Part shown: in pieces, positions 17,585-27,595 of the stretch
Position numbering within the stretch: position 1 is the first letter of the stretch
Layout: every line of letters starts with the position of its first letter
NCBI GenBank assembly: GCA_964590495.1
Contig: CAZPWQ010000001.1
Coordinates: 58,996-122,995, forward strand
Reading direction: 5' to 3'
Source of the DNA: CAZPWQ01 sp964590495
GTDB taxonomy: Bacteria; Bacteroidota; Rhodothermia; Balneolales; Balneolaceae
DNA: 64,000 nucleotides
Position numbers and translations under genes: made by a program
Notes under the pieces: model-generated
The model's database searches: none
Seen by the model: the letters and a program-made list of their open reading frames with translations, nothing else
What the model was told of the DNA's origin: nothing

Positions 17585-20500
17585 TTAAAACGTGGCGTTA
17601 ATGCCCAGACTAACTGTTCTGCTACTGGGATAAGAACCCCGGTCGATGCCCCTGTACTGATCATTCGCAGCAGGCAGTGAGGGATCCAGTCCATCATAAC
17701 CTGTAATAGTAAACAGGTTTTCACCCTGGGCAAAGATTTTCATATTCCTGAATCCCGGTAACCATTCTGTAGGAACATTAAACCCGATTTGAAGATTTTG
17801 CATCCTGAGATAGGACCCGTCCTCCACATAAAAATCGCTGAGCTGTTGTCCGCTAAAGGTATCACTCTCGTTTATCTGTGGATATTTGGCATTCGGGTTG
17901 TCAGGTGTCCATGAATCGGTCAGCAAGTCCCTCCGTACATTGGTACTGAAATTACGGAAGACGTAAAATTCTTTCTGGGCATCCCATATATCGTTCCCGA
18001 TCGAAGCGAACAGGGTGGTGTTGAAACTCCAGTTTCTCCACCGGACTCCAAGATCCAGCCCGCCAGTGAAATCCGGATGAGGAGATCCGATTATCGTCCG
18101 GTCAGATGAATTAATTATTCCGTCTCCATTCAGATCCTGGAATCGAATTCGTCCCGGTGCGGCACCATCCTGTTCGGCATGTTGATTGACTTCAGTGTCA
18201 TTCTGAAAATAACCATCCGTGACTAATCCGAAGAAAGCACTGATAGGATGACCAACCTGATTACGGACCTGGTTACCGAATCGTGTTGATATCGGACCGG
18301 AGAAGAATTCCTGTTCCCCGTCTATCCGTACGATTTCATTCCGGTAGTGAGTACCGTTGAAATTTACACTCCAAAGGAGATCCTCGCCGATGGTTCCCCG
18401 CGTTCCGAGCTGCAGATCAAAACCGGTGTTTGTCATTTTGCCGATATTGACCGTCGGTGGCTGGGCTACTCCGGCCGTTGCGGGAATATTGGGAGCAAAC
18501 AGCAGGTTATCAGTATCACGCTGGTAAACATCCAGAGCAAAACTGAATCTTCCGTCATAAAGTTCGAGATCCAATCCGACATTTATGGATTCATTTTCTT
18601 CCCATTTCAGGTCGGGATTACCAATAACCGTCTGCCTGAATCCCTGAGTAAAAGAGGAACCGTCTCCCGATATATTGTAGAAAGTATCACCCGTACCACC
18701 GCCAAACTGACTAACGGTTCTTCCTGTGGGTATCTGCTGGTTTCCTGTGATACCCCATCCGGCCCTGAGCATAATGTTCGTAAAAAGATCATCATCGGCC
18801 AGGAACGATTCATTGGATATCCTCCAGCCTGCGCTGAAAGCCGGAAAGGTTCCCCACTGGTTATTGGGTCCCAGCCGGGAGGAACCGTCTCTTCGCAGTG
18901 TAGCGCTCAGGTAATATCGATCTGCAAAGTCGTAGTCCACTTTTCCGAAAAAGGACAGCAGTGAAGATTTAGAACCAAAGCTGCTCACATCTTTCGTATC
19001 GGGATCACCGAGCTGGTCCTGAATATATCTGGCATCAACACCTGTATTCAGCAGCCCGCTCATGCTGCCGCTCATACCCCGGAAAACCTGTTTGTTAGCT
19101 TCCTGTCCGACTATAATATTGACACTGTGCTCTCCGGCAAAAGTCTCAACATAATTAAGTGTATTACTCCAGGTCCATTCGGTGTTAACATTGTTAAATT
19201 CATTGATGGCCTGGACAAACGATGGCTCGGAATTTTCCGGTGTCATCTCAGAAAAACCTCTTCCTGAGGTTTCTCCCAGATTAAATCCTAATCTTGAGGT
19301 AAATAATACTTTATTATCCAACAGATCAAGACGGCCGAATACATTACCGAACATCTGCATACTAGTGGTAGGAGAATTCCTTCCGGTAAATGCTGCCTTA
19401 AGAGGATTCGTATTATTTCCCAGCGTTACGGCTTTACCTGAAGCGAAATTTCCACCGATATCAAAGACAGGAATCACCGGCTGATTGAGAATATTTTTAC
19501 CGATGAAACCCGCTTCGCCGCCTGCCGAAGTCGGCATTCCTCCAATGTTTTCATCCAACGATACCGAGATATTTTCACCTACTGTAAGTATACCCGAATC
19601 AAACTGAGTGTTCACACGAATTGATCCGCGTTTATAAGTATTATGGGCAGCCGTTCCTTCCTGATCCAGAAAGTTAAAGGATACGTTATAGGTGTAATCA
19701 CTGCCACCACCGGCCACTCCAATGTTATAATCCTGTACTACAGCGGGACCGAATACCACATCCCACCAGTCGGTGCCCGGACTGCCCGGCATGATTAAAT
19801 TATCTTGTTGATCCGGATCTCCCCAGACATAGTCATCTTCGGAAAGTCCAAAAACCGACAAATCGTTAGTTTGTCCAAATTGACCTTCTTCCGGATCATT
19901 GGGCCATATATAATTCGGTATGGTGGGATTATCGGGATCACCGTAGATATTGGTGGGGACATCCAGACCTGCATTTTCAAAGGATCGTTTGACAACCTCA
20001 TGATACTCGAGAGCGTCAGTAATCAGAAAATCATTATATCCGCGGACCGGAGTGGAAATACCCGTTCGTGCATTCACCGTTACCTGAGGACCTGCACCAC
20101 CACCGCCACTTTTTTTTGTTTCGATAATGACGACACCGTTATTCGCACGGGAACCGTATATGGATGCAGCCGAAGCATCTTTCAAAACCTGCATCTCTTC
20201 GATATCATTTGGATTCAAAAAGTTCATTTGATCACTCTGGACTGGCGTACCATCTATAATATACAGAGGATCATTATTAGAGAAGGAACTAATACCACGT
20301 ATTCTAACAGTACTTTGAGCACCGGGAGAACCATTTGTTTCTACCGTTACCCCTGCAACTCTTCCCTCTAGTCTTTGAAGCACATTGGCCGATATCTCTC
20401 TGGAAGCGCTTTCCATATCCACACTTGAAACGGCAGATGTAATATCTTCGCGCCTTTGGGCAGTATATCCGGTTACTATTAACTCTTCCCCGGAAATAGC

Positions 20501-20890
20501 CTGAGACTGCATTACCACATCCACGGTCGTTCTTCCATCAATCGGAATTATCGCAGTTTCGTATCCGACAAAAGAAAAACGAAGATCTTCATTCAGACTC
20601 GGTACATTCAATGAATATTCTCCATCTGCATTAGATGATGTTCCGGTTGTTGTACCCTCTACTGAAATATTTACTCCCGGAAGCGGTTCGCCGGTAGCTG
20701 CATCGGTAACAGTACCTGAAACTTGCTGAGCATGTAACTCAGAAATTATACCCAGACCCAAAACTAAAAAAGCTGCAAGGCTCAGGCGAAGTATCAGTGA
20801 GGATACTCCGGAGACTGAATCATACAGCTTACCTGTTGCGGATCTGAGAGTTAGTATTGAACTAATTCTCCGTATCGCATTCGTAATCAT
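17585..20890 (-). CDS. SusC/RagA-family TonB-linked outer-membrane transporter (pair 1)
   Basis: 1101 residues. Signal segment (about 32-54, ending LHAQ), CarboxypepD_reg-like domain (VSGTVTDAATGEPLPGVNIS, about 56-135), plug with VRIRGISSFSNNDPLYIIDG and LKDASAASIYGSRANNGVVII (about 150-260), and a long barrel to the C-terminal Phe (GINATF). It takes up oligosaccharides delivered by SusD. The AAGGGG Shine-Dalgarno is 6-7 bases before the ATG at 20890. A 476-base upstream region should contain the promoter. No anti-sigma/ECF or hybrid two-component regulator lies beside it; nearby regulators are LacI-type. Confidence 0.94.
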   Translation of the reverse strand: MITNAIRRISSILTLRSATGKLYDSVSGVSSLILRLSLAAFLVLGLGIISELHAQQVSGTVTDAATGEPLPGVNISVEGTTTGTSSNADGEYSLNVPSLNEDLRFSFVGYETAIIPIDGRTTVDVVMQSQAISGEELIVTGYTAQRREDITSAVSSVDMESASREISANVLQRLEGRVAGVTVETNGSPGAQSTVRIRGISSFSNNDPLYIIDGTPVQSDQMNFLNPNDIEEMQVLKDASAASIYGSRANNGVVIIETKKSGGGGAGPQVTVNARTGISTPVRGYNDFLITDALEYHEVVKRSFENAGLDVPTNIYGDPDNPTIPNYIWPNDPEEGQFGQTNDLSVFGLSEDDYVWGDPDQQDNLIMPGSPGTDWWDVVFGPAVVQDYNIGVAGGGSDYTYNVSFNFLDQEGTAAHNTYKRGSIRVNTQFDSGILTVGENISVSLDENIGGMPTSAGGEAGFIGKNILNQPVIPVFDIGGNFASGKAVTLGNNTNPLKAAFTGRNSPTTSMQMFGNVFGRLDLLDNKVLFTSRLGFNLGETSGRGFSEMTPENSEPSFVQAINEFNNVNTEWTWSNTLNYVETFAGEHSVNIIVGQEANKQVFRGMSGSMSGLLNTGVDARYIQDQLGDPDTKDVSSFGSKSSLLSFFGKVDYDFADRYYLSATLRRDGSSRLGPNNQWGTFPAFSAGWRISNESFLADDDLFTNIMLRAGWGITGNQQIPTGRTVSQFGGGTGDTFYNISGDGSSFTQGFRQTVIGNPDLKWEENESINVGLDLELYDGRFSFALDVYQRDTDNLLFAPNIPATAGVAQPPTVNIGKMTNTGFDLQLGTRGTIGEDLLWSVNFNGTHYRNEIVRIDGEQEFFSGPISTRFGNQVRNQVGHPISAFFGLVTDGYFQNDTEVNQHAEQDGAAPGRIRFQDLNGDGIINSSDRTIIGSPHPDFTGGLDLGVRWRNWSFNTTLFASIGNDIWDAQKEFYVFRNFSTNVRRDLLTDSWTPDNPNAKYPQINESDTFSGQQLSDFYVEDGSYLRMQNLQIGFNVPTEWLPGFRNMKIFAQGENLFTITGYDGLDPSLPAANDQYRGIDRGSYPSSRTVSLGINATF

Positions 20891-21367
20891 AATTGTTCCC
20901 CTTAGGTTATTTAGATGTATATGATAAATCGTTGCATAGACAGGGATTGTTCTTTACCTGCCCGGTCGCTATACCATTATGGTGATGAAAAGGAGGTTTT
21001 TACTTCAGTAATGATCTCTTTTCCCACCAAATCATACCATATTTCTATGCAGAGTAAAAGATGCAATATGCTTCTTTCTCTCCACATTTAATTATTAACC
21101 CTTTTTAACAAAGAAGCAAATTTTTTTAACGACTGTGAAAATTTTTTTTAGAAGCTTAAAAAATTGCCCATGGAGACTATCAAGATACTATTACATTATG
21201 AGAATAATTGCTTACCTCATCTACGGAAGTATTAAAAAAGAATTATAAATATTCAAATGCTGTGCACGATCAACATATATTTACATCATAGCTTCAAAAT
21301 AACTTTGAAAGATTCTAGAAAGAAAACGGGATAAACTATTTAGTGACGTTTCACCACCGGTCAACGG
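20891..21367. other. Promoter-bearing intergenic region upstream of SusC pair 1
   Basis: 476 AT-rich bases between the RnfD-like gene stop and the SusC start, both leftward. No gene. The leader near SusC includes the ribosome-binding site AAGGGG (about 20898-20903). I found no exact TAnnTTTG box; GGTATGATTTGG on the minus strand near 21030 is a near match. Confidence 0.5.
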
Positions 21368-22174
21368 TTATCCCTGCCGGTCTTTCCACCACTGCTCAAT
21401 TATCATGGCAATTGGTCCGACAATAAATAAAGCATAGAAGGGTGCATAGATAGCTTCATTAATTCGGAAAATCATTTCGACAAATGCAACCATAATGATG
21501 ACCACATATTGTCCCCATTTGCTCTTTACGGTTGTTTTGGGATCCGTAATCATAAAGAAAATAAAAAGCTGATACATCGGACCGGTTATCGGTGATATTT
21601 CGGTAATATACGCATCACCTGTATACAGGCTTCTGAAAAAAGAAAAGGCGAGAAATGAGATTACATAGGTAGCACAAATATGGAATCTTTTCAGTCGATA
21701 TATAGATATAAATCCAACAACCCATATGACAAGCATAGCCCACATATTGTTACCCCACTGGATGCTCAATACAGCCACAGCCTGCGGAGCCAACAGCAGC
21801 ATTGCCACTACACCGAAATTGGAGGGATTCCAAATATGCGTTCCTTTATAACGCAATACATATTTCGAACCAATGGATATCATTGAAGTAAGGGCATATG
21901 CCCACAAAAACGGAGACCGAATTAAAATACCAACACTGATTCCCGAGATATAGGCGCTTGACATATCACGCCATGTACCCACAATAAGACGGTGGAGCAC
22001 CGACTCTGTCACAAAACTGGCAGCGATGGCGATAAGCAGCTTATCATAACTTTCAAGAATGCCAAATGAAAGATGGGCGGCAAGTAATATTCCCGTAATA
22101 AGAAGCGGCGGGATATATTTTCGATTCAACGACAGACCTTTAAATCTGTCAATTACACTGCTCGAACCGTTCAT
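21368..22174 (-). CDS. RnfD/NqrB-family (NQR2_RnfD_RnfE) integral membrane protein
   Basis: 268 residues with about nine hydrophobic helices. Family landmarks: SAYISGISVGILIRSP (about 74-90), HIWNPSNFGVVAMLLL (about 113-128) and the conserved FMITDPKTT (about 206-214), which corresponds to the cytoplasmic-side D-P motif of RnfD/NqrB. The S/T-G-A-T motif for covalent FMN attachment is not seen, so it may not carry that flavin. No other Rnf/Nqr subunits are nearby. Its ATG overlaps the stop of the CRTAC1-like gene by four bases (ATGA), so the two are translationally coupled. Homologues next to ASPIC/UnbV proteins are known in this phylum; the role, perhaps electron or ion transfer for a surface complex, is inferred. 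Confidence 0.8.
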   Translation of the reverse strand: MNGSSSVIDRFKGLSLNRKYIPPLLITGILLAAHLSFGILESYDKLLIAIAASFVTESVLHRLIVGTWRDMSSAYISGISVGILIRSPFLWAYALTSMISIGSKYVLRYKGTHIWNPSNFGVVAMLLLAPQAVAVLSIQWGNNMWAMLVIWVVGFISIYRLKRFHICATYVISFLAFSFFRSLYTGDAYITEISPITGPMYQLFIFFMITDPKTTVKSKWGQYVVIIMVAFVEMIFRINEAIYAPFYALFIVGPIAMIIEQWWKDRQG

Positions 22175-23967
22175 GATTGTGTGGGCTCAGAAATCGTATG
22201 CAGTTTATTTATATCAGGATTATCTATCGTCTGCTTAATTCCCGAAGGCCAGGTAACGACTGCTTTTTCCACCTTGGCTGCCGTCCCTATTCCAAAATGG
22301 ACCGGGCGCTGATTTTGAGCACTGAAACCACTCGATGAAGTTACCACCTGCAGTTGTTGTTTTGAATTCCAGAACAATTCAACTTCCGCACCGATTGCGC
22401 TCCTGTTACTGTTGTTACCTGTTAATCTGAATCCCACCCAGTTATGATTTTCCCTGGTATGTGTTTTATATATTCTGGCGGGGCCATTTTGATTGGCGAC
22501 TATTATATCGAGAGTGCCGTTGTTATCAAGATCGGCATAAGCCACGGCCCTGCTGTCGAGCTTCAGCGATCCCCCGACCGCACCGGCTACCTCCTGGAAC
22601 TTTCCGGTACCGTCATTTATCCATATCTTATTTTGTTGGTAGCCGGAGAGACTTCGTCCCTCCATAGCCGGCCAGTTTTTTGCATCGGATATGATCGTCT
22701 TGTTGCCTCCTGCTACTTTTGAAAAATCGTACCAGTAATCAGTTCCCCTGGCTGCAGATACAAAGCCGTTGGCACAATACAAATCCTGGTGTCCGTCCAG
22801 ATTCAAATCACCAAACTGAGCGCCATAACTCCAACCGCCCAATTCTATCCCCAGATTTCCGGCTATATTCTGCAGAGAAAGATCGCCTTCTTTTGTACTG
22901 GGTGTCCACAGGTTATTTCCCTGTATGAGTACCCCCGGCTCGGAAATATTCGTGATGTATATAGAAAGCTGTCCCCTGTTCATTACATCCCCGAAAGAAA
23001 CATTCATACCACTTTTGGGAGCAAAACCCATCCCCGCCTCTTCGCCGGAATTGATGAAGCCATTGCCATCCTGATTAATAAATAGTTCATCGACTCCATA
23101 GTCATTGGCAATGACCAGGTCGGGATACCCGGAATCATCAATATCGGCAGAGGAAGCGGCATACGACCAGCGATTACTTGCAATTCCCAGTTCTTCACTG
23201 ACTTCTTCAAACTTACCGTTGCCAAGGTTGTGATAGAGAAATTTTCGTCCGCCGTTGTTGGAATATTCAAAACTTTCCGGCATGATTTTAGTGGATTCCA
23301 GGTTCCACAGATTTATACTTTCGTGAAAATAGCCGCCCATAAAAAGATCCAGATTGCCGTCCCGGTCATAATCAAACCAAACGGCAGTGTTGGAATTTAT
23401 CCATTCAGGCAGGGGAATATCATCACTTCTGGTAAAATCCTCTCCGTTTATATTGCGAAATAACACAGGTTTGCCCCACTTGTAGACCAACAGATCTTCA
23501 TACCCGTCATTATCATAATCCGCCCAGACCGAACCCATGGAAACACCCGTTTCCCGGTCATTTAAATAGGCAACACCCATCTCTTTTGCTACATCTTCAA
23601 AAGTGCCGTCTCCCAGGTTTTTATAAAGTGCATTCGGTTCGTCTTCGGCACTTGTGGTAAAATACAGATCCTGCCATCCGTCGTTATTAAAATCAACGAC
23701 TGAAACAGCTGCCCCAACCGAGGCGATCTGCGGCATTATATGATCAAGCTTGGGATCGAGAGTCGGTGCTTTATGGCTAAAGTCGATGCCCATATCTCCT
23801 GAAACTTCATCAAGGTAAAATCCATATCGCTGCAACGCCTCCCCTTTATCAAATATGCCATTCTCAGACATATTCCAGTAGCCATACTCCGACAACACCA
23901 GCGGTGCGGCAAGCAGCCCGGCGAAAAAAACGATGACTAATATTTTAGGGGTGTTGGATTGTAGCAT
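22171..23967 (-). CDS. CRTAC1-like FG-GAP/VCBS repeat protein with ASPIC/UnbV domain
   Basis: 598 residues. N-terminal hydrophobic segment (about 8-26) is a signal peptide or anchor without a clear lipobox. FG-GAP repeats with calcium loops (VDFNNDGWQDLYF, ADYDNDGYEDLLV, FDYDRDGNLDLFM, ADIDDSGYPDLVI, GDLNLDGHQDLYC, ADLDNNGTLDIIV) span about 90-490. The C-terminal ASPIC/UnbV domain (about 505-590) has NNSNRSAIGAEVELF and VTWPSGIKQTI. It is the middle gene of a three-gene set, coupled to the RnfD-like gene by a 4-base overlap. A heptad repeat (AACCCGC-type) ends 4 bases before its ATG, leaving no classical Shine-Dalgarno. Extracytoplasmic; ligand unknown. Confidence 0.88.
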   Translation of the reverse strand: MLQSNTPKILVIVFFAGLLAAPLVLSEYGYWNMSENGIFDKGEALQRYGFYLDEVSGDMGIDFSHKAPTLDPKLDHIMPQIASVGAAVSVVDFNNDGWQDLYFTTSAEDEPNALYKNLGDGTFEDVAKEMGVAYLNDRETGVSMGSVWADYDNDGYEDLLVYKWGKPVLFRNINGEDFTRSDDIPLPEWINSNTAVWFDYDRDGNLDLFMGGYFHESINLWNLESTKIMPESFEYSNNGGRKFLYHNLGNGKFEEVSEELGIASNRWSYAASSADIDDSGYPDLVIANDYGVDELFINQDGNGFINSGEEAGMGFAPKSGMNVSFGDVMNRGQLSIYITNISEPGVLIQGNNLWTPSTKEGDLSLQNIAGNLGIELGGWSYGAQFGDLNLDGHQDLYCANGFVSAARGTDYWYDFSKVAGGNKTIISDAKNWPAMEGRSLSGYQQNKIWINDGTGKFQEVAGAVGGSLKLDSRAVAYADLDNNGTLDIIVANQNGPARIYKTHTRENHNWVGFRLTGNNSNRSAIGAEVELFWNSKQQLQVVTSSSGFSAQNQRPVHFGIGTAAKVEKAVVTWPSGIKQTIDNPDINKLHTISEPTQS

Positions 23968-23969
23968 TT

Positions 23970-23997
23970 TCGGGTTGCGGGTTACAGGTTGCGGGTT
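23970..23997. repeat. Heptad repeat (GGGTTGC) abutting a start codon
   Basis: GGGTTGC GGGTTAC AGGTTGC GGGTTTA, 7-bp period. On the minus strand the units read GCAACCC and end just upstream of the ATG at 23967. The same family precedes the receptor gene at 12510. Confidence 0.7.
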
Positions 23998-24046
23998 TAA
24001 GTTTCCAGTTGTTATCTGCTTATTTAATCAGTAGTAGCTATTATTC

Positions 24047-24089
24047 ACGCATTACGGAATACGTATTACGTGATGCGTAATGCATATTT
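24047..24089. repeat. Heptad repeat (ATTACGT family)
   Basis: Units such as ATTACGG AATACGT ATTACGT GATGCGT AATGCAT at a 7-bp period, forming an imperfect palindrome between the two ASPIC genes. Confidence 0.6.
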
Positions 24090-24127
24090 ATACTGCTGAA
24101 TTTACTATAAAATGTAACCAATAAATT

Positions 24128-27100
24128 TCATTCCCGAAACCGCAATGCCGTACTAAAGTTCTTCGGAGTCACAAACCTCGTATGGTAGTTTACCCAGTCT
24201 TCCGTGAATCTTTGGTAGACCGGATCATCCTGTAATCTTCCCGGCTCTTCGGAATAATCCTCCATACCATGGTAAGGTAACGGTATTACTGTTTTTGAAA
24301 AACCGGTATTCAGATCGCCATCCTTGACCCAGCCGTCACCTACGAGCACATAATCGCGTTTCCATCCGCCAGCTGGCGGAGGAGGCGCCGGAAACCGGAA
24401 AACGAGTTCGTCCCCTGCATTCATAATTACATAGCGGTCATCGATTTCGCCGGTGAGCTCCTTTACATCTCCAAACCGTGTATAGAAACCAACCAGATCG
24501 AACCATTTTGGGGTGGTGCCTGATATTTGCTGATAGTCAGGTTTTTCCGGCACAAACCGACCGGGACGTTCTACACTGGAATATCCGCGGTATCGCAATT
24601 CGGCTGTTTCGGCAGCGATTTCATGCGTTTCAAATTGTGGATTGGTCTCTTTGACACCTACCTGCAGCTGGTCCCAGTAAATTTCCATATTGGTATACAG
24701 GCGTACTTTGCGCTCAGTACCTTCAACAAAAATATCTTCCAGATCTACCAGCATAGTTTTATTTTTCCCGGTGGGAAAACCCACATTTTCTTCGGCAGCT
24801 ATCCATCCTCCTTTTCCATCCGGCACTTCCACCCGGATACCCTGCGGCGCATCATACCTGCCCTGACTAATGGCTACATTTATTGAGCTGTCGGTCGGAT
24901 ATATCCATCCCGAAGCTATCAGCAAAAGGTTATCATTTTCTGATGAGGCTTCACTTATATCCACTTCCACATAATGTTCCTCAGCTAATCCCTGGAATTC
25001 GGTCAGATTAAATGTATCAAGATAGCTGCCGTCACGTTCCCGGATTAATCCGGTAACATCCCTTCCGTCCTGATCTCTGGCTGATGAAACAGGAAACACC
25101 TCTTTTACCGGATATAACTTTTGCTCGGGTGCCGGAATGGTAAAACGCTCATCGACAAACACTTCTGTATCTTCAGGACGATCTACCGCGATCAGTGAAA
25201 CATGATCAAAGAAATGGGTCTCCCACAGATCAGCAGTGATACGCACGTCATAATAGCCATCTTTCGGTTTAAGCTGACTACCATCAATTTTTATCCAGTC
25301 GATACTGTGAATAACACTGGCATCACCCTGGGCATTGATGCGGAGCCCGAGTGCCGTACGCCAGAGAAAATCTGTTACAAACTCCATCTCCTCCCCGTTG
25401 TGAGTAAACACCCACGGACACGACCCTTTCAGTATTTGCTCATTCATAATCTTTGAATCGTATCCCAGCTCTGCAAATTCGGCCTGTACTGAACCGTTGG
25501 GCCATATTATTCTGACCATTTCAGCTTCATCGTGCGTGCCGAGACCCACATGAACCCAGGGATCAATAATAGGCTGCTTTGTATACTGAATTCCAGATCG
25601 TGCTTCAATTTCGCCGCCGATGCCGAATGAATTGATCCGTTTGTCCCCCAGTCCACCTGAGGCCCTTGGACGGAGAATTCGTGCATTATAGTTCATCGAC
25701 CCACTGTTGTTCATTACAACCGGTTTCGAATCCCCCGCAAATCCCAGCAGGTCGAGACGCAGATCACCGTCCGTATCTGCCAGTCCGAACAGATCCAGAT
25801 CTACCTGCTGCGATTGGTCTGAAAAAGAGAGTGTTTCATCACTCAACCAATACCTGGTTTCATCCCCGGAAGACACTATTATATCGAGGGAAGAATTGTT
25901 GTCCAGGTCATTTACAAAAAGGCGCCCGTCTTCAGCGGTAAATCCGGAACCCTCAAAATCAATCAGAAGGCTGTGATTCCAATCTTGCATTGCCTCATCC
26001 AAATGATTTGCCTCAATTCCCTCTGATGTCAATGCGATTACTTCGAACAACCCGTTTCCATCCAGATCGCCGAAGCTGATAGCAGAAGCAAAACCGGGAA
26101 AGGAGAACGCACTGTTTCTTACAAATTCTCCGGCTCTCTGATTTTCGAAATAATTCACATTCCCATCCTCGAGCAGGAAAACAGCATCCGGATCGCCATC
26201 AATATCGAAATCAGCCCATATTATATCTTTTACATTTTCCAGACCTTCAAAATAATTCTGTGTGCTGAACGTATCATCACCGTTATTCCGCAGCACGATC
26301 AGACTTTCACCGACCGGTGCCAGAAGCAAATCCAGGTCACCGTCCGAATCTACATCGTAAGACCATACACCGTGGTAGGATTGGCGCCTGATCGAATCGG
26401 GAATCTGTAAATCGCCGGTAACATTACTGAAGGAAGAATCCGACTGTTGCCGGTAAATAGCCAATCCCCCGGTACCGGCCATGGCGATGTCATTGAGAAA
26501 GTCATAATTGTAGTCAATCGTGGTGACGCTCTGGGCGGGGAGTTTTGGACCGGGGCTGTTGTTGTATTCACCTGGAAAGGAAAGCCGATATTTACCATTT
26601 ACAATGGCATCATTACCGACTATAAGGAGCATTGCGGCAGATTCTTCATCTCCAAGGGCTATGGGTTTGATGAGCCGGGCCCATTCCGCGAGATTGGCTT
26701 CTCCGGGGTCGAAGGAGATGGCTGTATCGGCCGGGGCTGCCGACCGGCCGGGGCTGGGTAACCATAGAAATTCACTGATCAGAAATCCAACCTCATTGGA
26801 GGGAAGCTGAACCTTTGCCAGATCTTGTTGAAAGGCGGGCAGTTCATTCAGGTTGTTTCGCAGAAAAGCCAATTCAAACATTATATTTTCTCCCTTTTTC
26901 TCCAGGATAGCTTCCTGTTGTTCGGCAAATTGCTGTTGTATTTGTTCCGGCCAGTTTTCAGACTGTTCGTTAAGATTTAATAAAGCTTCCTCAAGCAGTT
27001 CGCGGTCGCCCCATTTAGAAGCGATGCGTACTGTCTCGAGCAGTACCGCCAGGTTATCGGGATCTTCCTCTAAAATTTTATTTAACAGTTCAATGATCCG

Positions 27101-27595
27101 GGCCGAATTTTCCGCCGAATCCTGCCGTTCCAGTTCATCAGCCAGCGCATACAAAATCTGGGGATTGTCACCATTCTTCTCGACTGCCTGCTCCAGATAG
27201 TTTATCGCATCTTCAATATTCCCTTTACGGCTTTCCAGCAATCCCCTCAAAAAAAGGATATCATCATTTTCAGGTGCCAGATCAACAGCTTTTTCCAATC
27301 GTTCAGTTGCGGCATCAAAAGCACCCTGACGCATGGAAAACACACCCAGGTTAGCCCAGGCCGCGGCTTCCATCGGATAAGCATCCGTTACTTCCTGCAT
27401 CTTTTCCAGTGCAAAAAGAGTCTGGTCCGACTGCACAGCTGCCAGGCTTACGTAGAAATCAGAAACAGCCTTGTCATAGCTGTCAGAATCCGTATCCGGT
27501 TTTTCCGGCTCACCGGTACATGAAACAGCTGCTATTCCGAGGCAGATAATCGCCAATAGTTTTCCCGCAGGTTTACTTAAAGGAAATTGTAACAT
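24128..27595 (-). CDS. TPR + FG-GAP + ASPIC/UnbV multidomain lipoprotein
   Basis: 1155 residues. Lipobox AAVSC, lipid Cys26. TPR repeats (AWANLGVFSMRQGAFDAATERLEKA and following) occupy about 45-215. An FG-GAP propeller region (DYNYDFLNDIAMAG, YDVDSDGDLDLLLA, ADFDIDGDPDAVF, GDLDGNGLFEVIAL) spans about 350-630, an ASPIC/UnbV domain (IGGEIEARSGIQYTKQP, VRIIWPNGSVQAEF) about 660-720, and a large beta-rich C-terminal region without recognised domain about 730-1155. First gene of the leftward set with the CRTAC1-like and RnfD-like genes, though 160 bases of heptad-rich DNA separate it from the second. Probably a scaffold or binding protein outside the cell; no enzymatic residues seen. Confidence 0.87.
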   Translation of the reverse strand: MLQFPLSKPAGKLLAIICLGIAAVSCTGEPEKPDTDSDSYDKAVSDFYVSLAAVQSDQTLFALEKMQEVTDAYPMEAAAWANLGVFSMRQGAFDAATERLEKAVDLAPENDDILFLRGLLESRKGNIEDAINYLEQAVEKNGDNPQILYALADELERQDSAENSARIIELLNKILEEDPDNLAVLLETVRIASKWGDRELLEEALLNLNEQSENWPEQIQQQFAEQQEAILEKKGENIMFELAFLRNNLNELPAFQQDLAKVQLPSNEVGFLISEFLWLPSPGRSAAPADTAISFDPGEANLAEWARLIKPIALGDEESAAMLLIVGNDAIVNGKYRLSFPGEYNNSPGPKLPAQSVTTIDYNYDFLNDIAMAGTGGLAIYRQQSDSSFSNVTGDLQIPDSIRRQSYHGVWSYDVDSDGDLDLLLAPVGESLIVLRNNGDDTFSTQNYFEGLENVKDIIWADFDIDGDPDAVFLLEDGNVNYFENQRAGEFVRNSAFSFPGFASAISFGDLDGNGLFEVIALTSEGIEANHLDEAMQDWNHSLLIDFEGSGFTAEDGRLFVNDLDNNSSLDIIVSSGDETRYWLSDETLSFSDQSQQVDLDLFGLADTDGDLRLDLLGFAGDSKPVVMNNSGSMNYNARILRPRASGGLGDKRINSFGIGGEIEARSGIQYTKQPIIDPWVHVGLGTHDEAEMVRIIWPNGSVQAEFAELGYDSKIMNEQILKGSCPWVFTHNGEEMEFVTDFLWRTALGLRINAQGDASVIHSIDWIKIDGSQLKPKDGYYDVRITADLWETHFFDHVSLIAVDRPEDTEVFVDERFTIPAPEQKLYPVKEVFPVSSARDQDGRDVTGLIRERDGSYLDTFNLTEFQGLAEEHYVEVDISEASSENDNLLLIASGWIYPTDSSINVAISQGRYDAPQGIRVEVPDGKGGWIAAEENVGFPTGKNKTMLVDLEDIFVEGTERKVRLYTNMEIYWDQLQVGVKETNPQFETHEIAAETAELRYRGYSSVERPGRFVPEKPDYQQISGTTPKWFDLVGFYTRFGDVKELTGEIDDRYVIMNAGDELVFRFPAPPPPAGGWKRDYVLVGDGWVKDGDLNTGFSKTVIPLPYHGMEDYSEEPGRLQDDPVYQRFTEDWVNYHTRFVTPKNFSTALRFRE

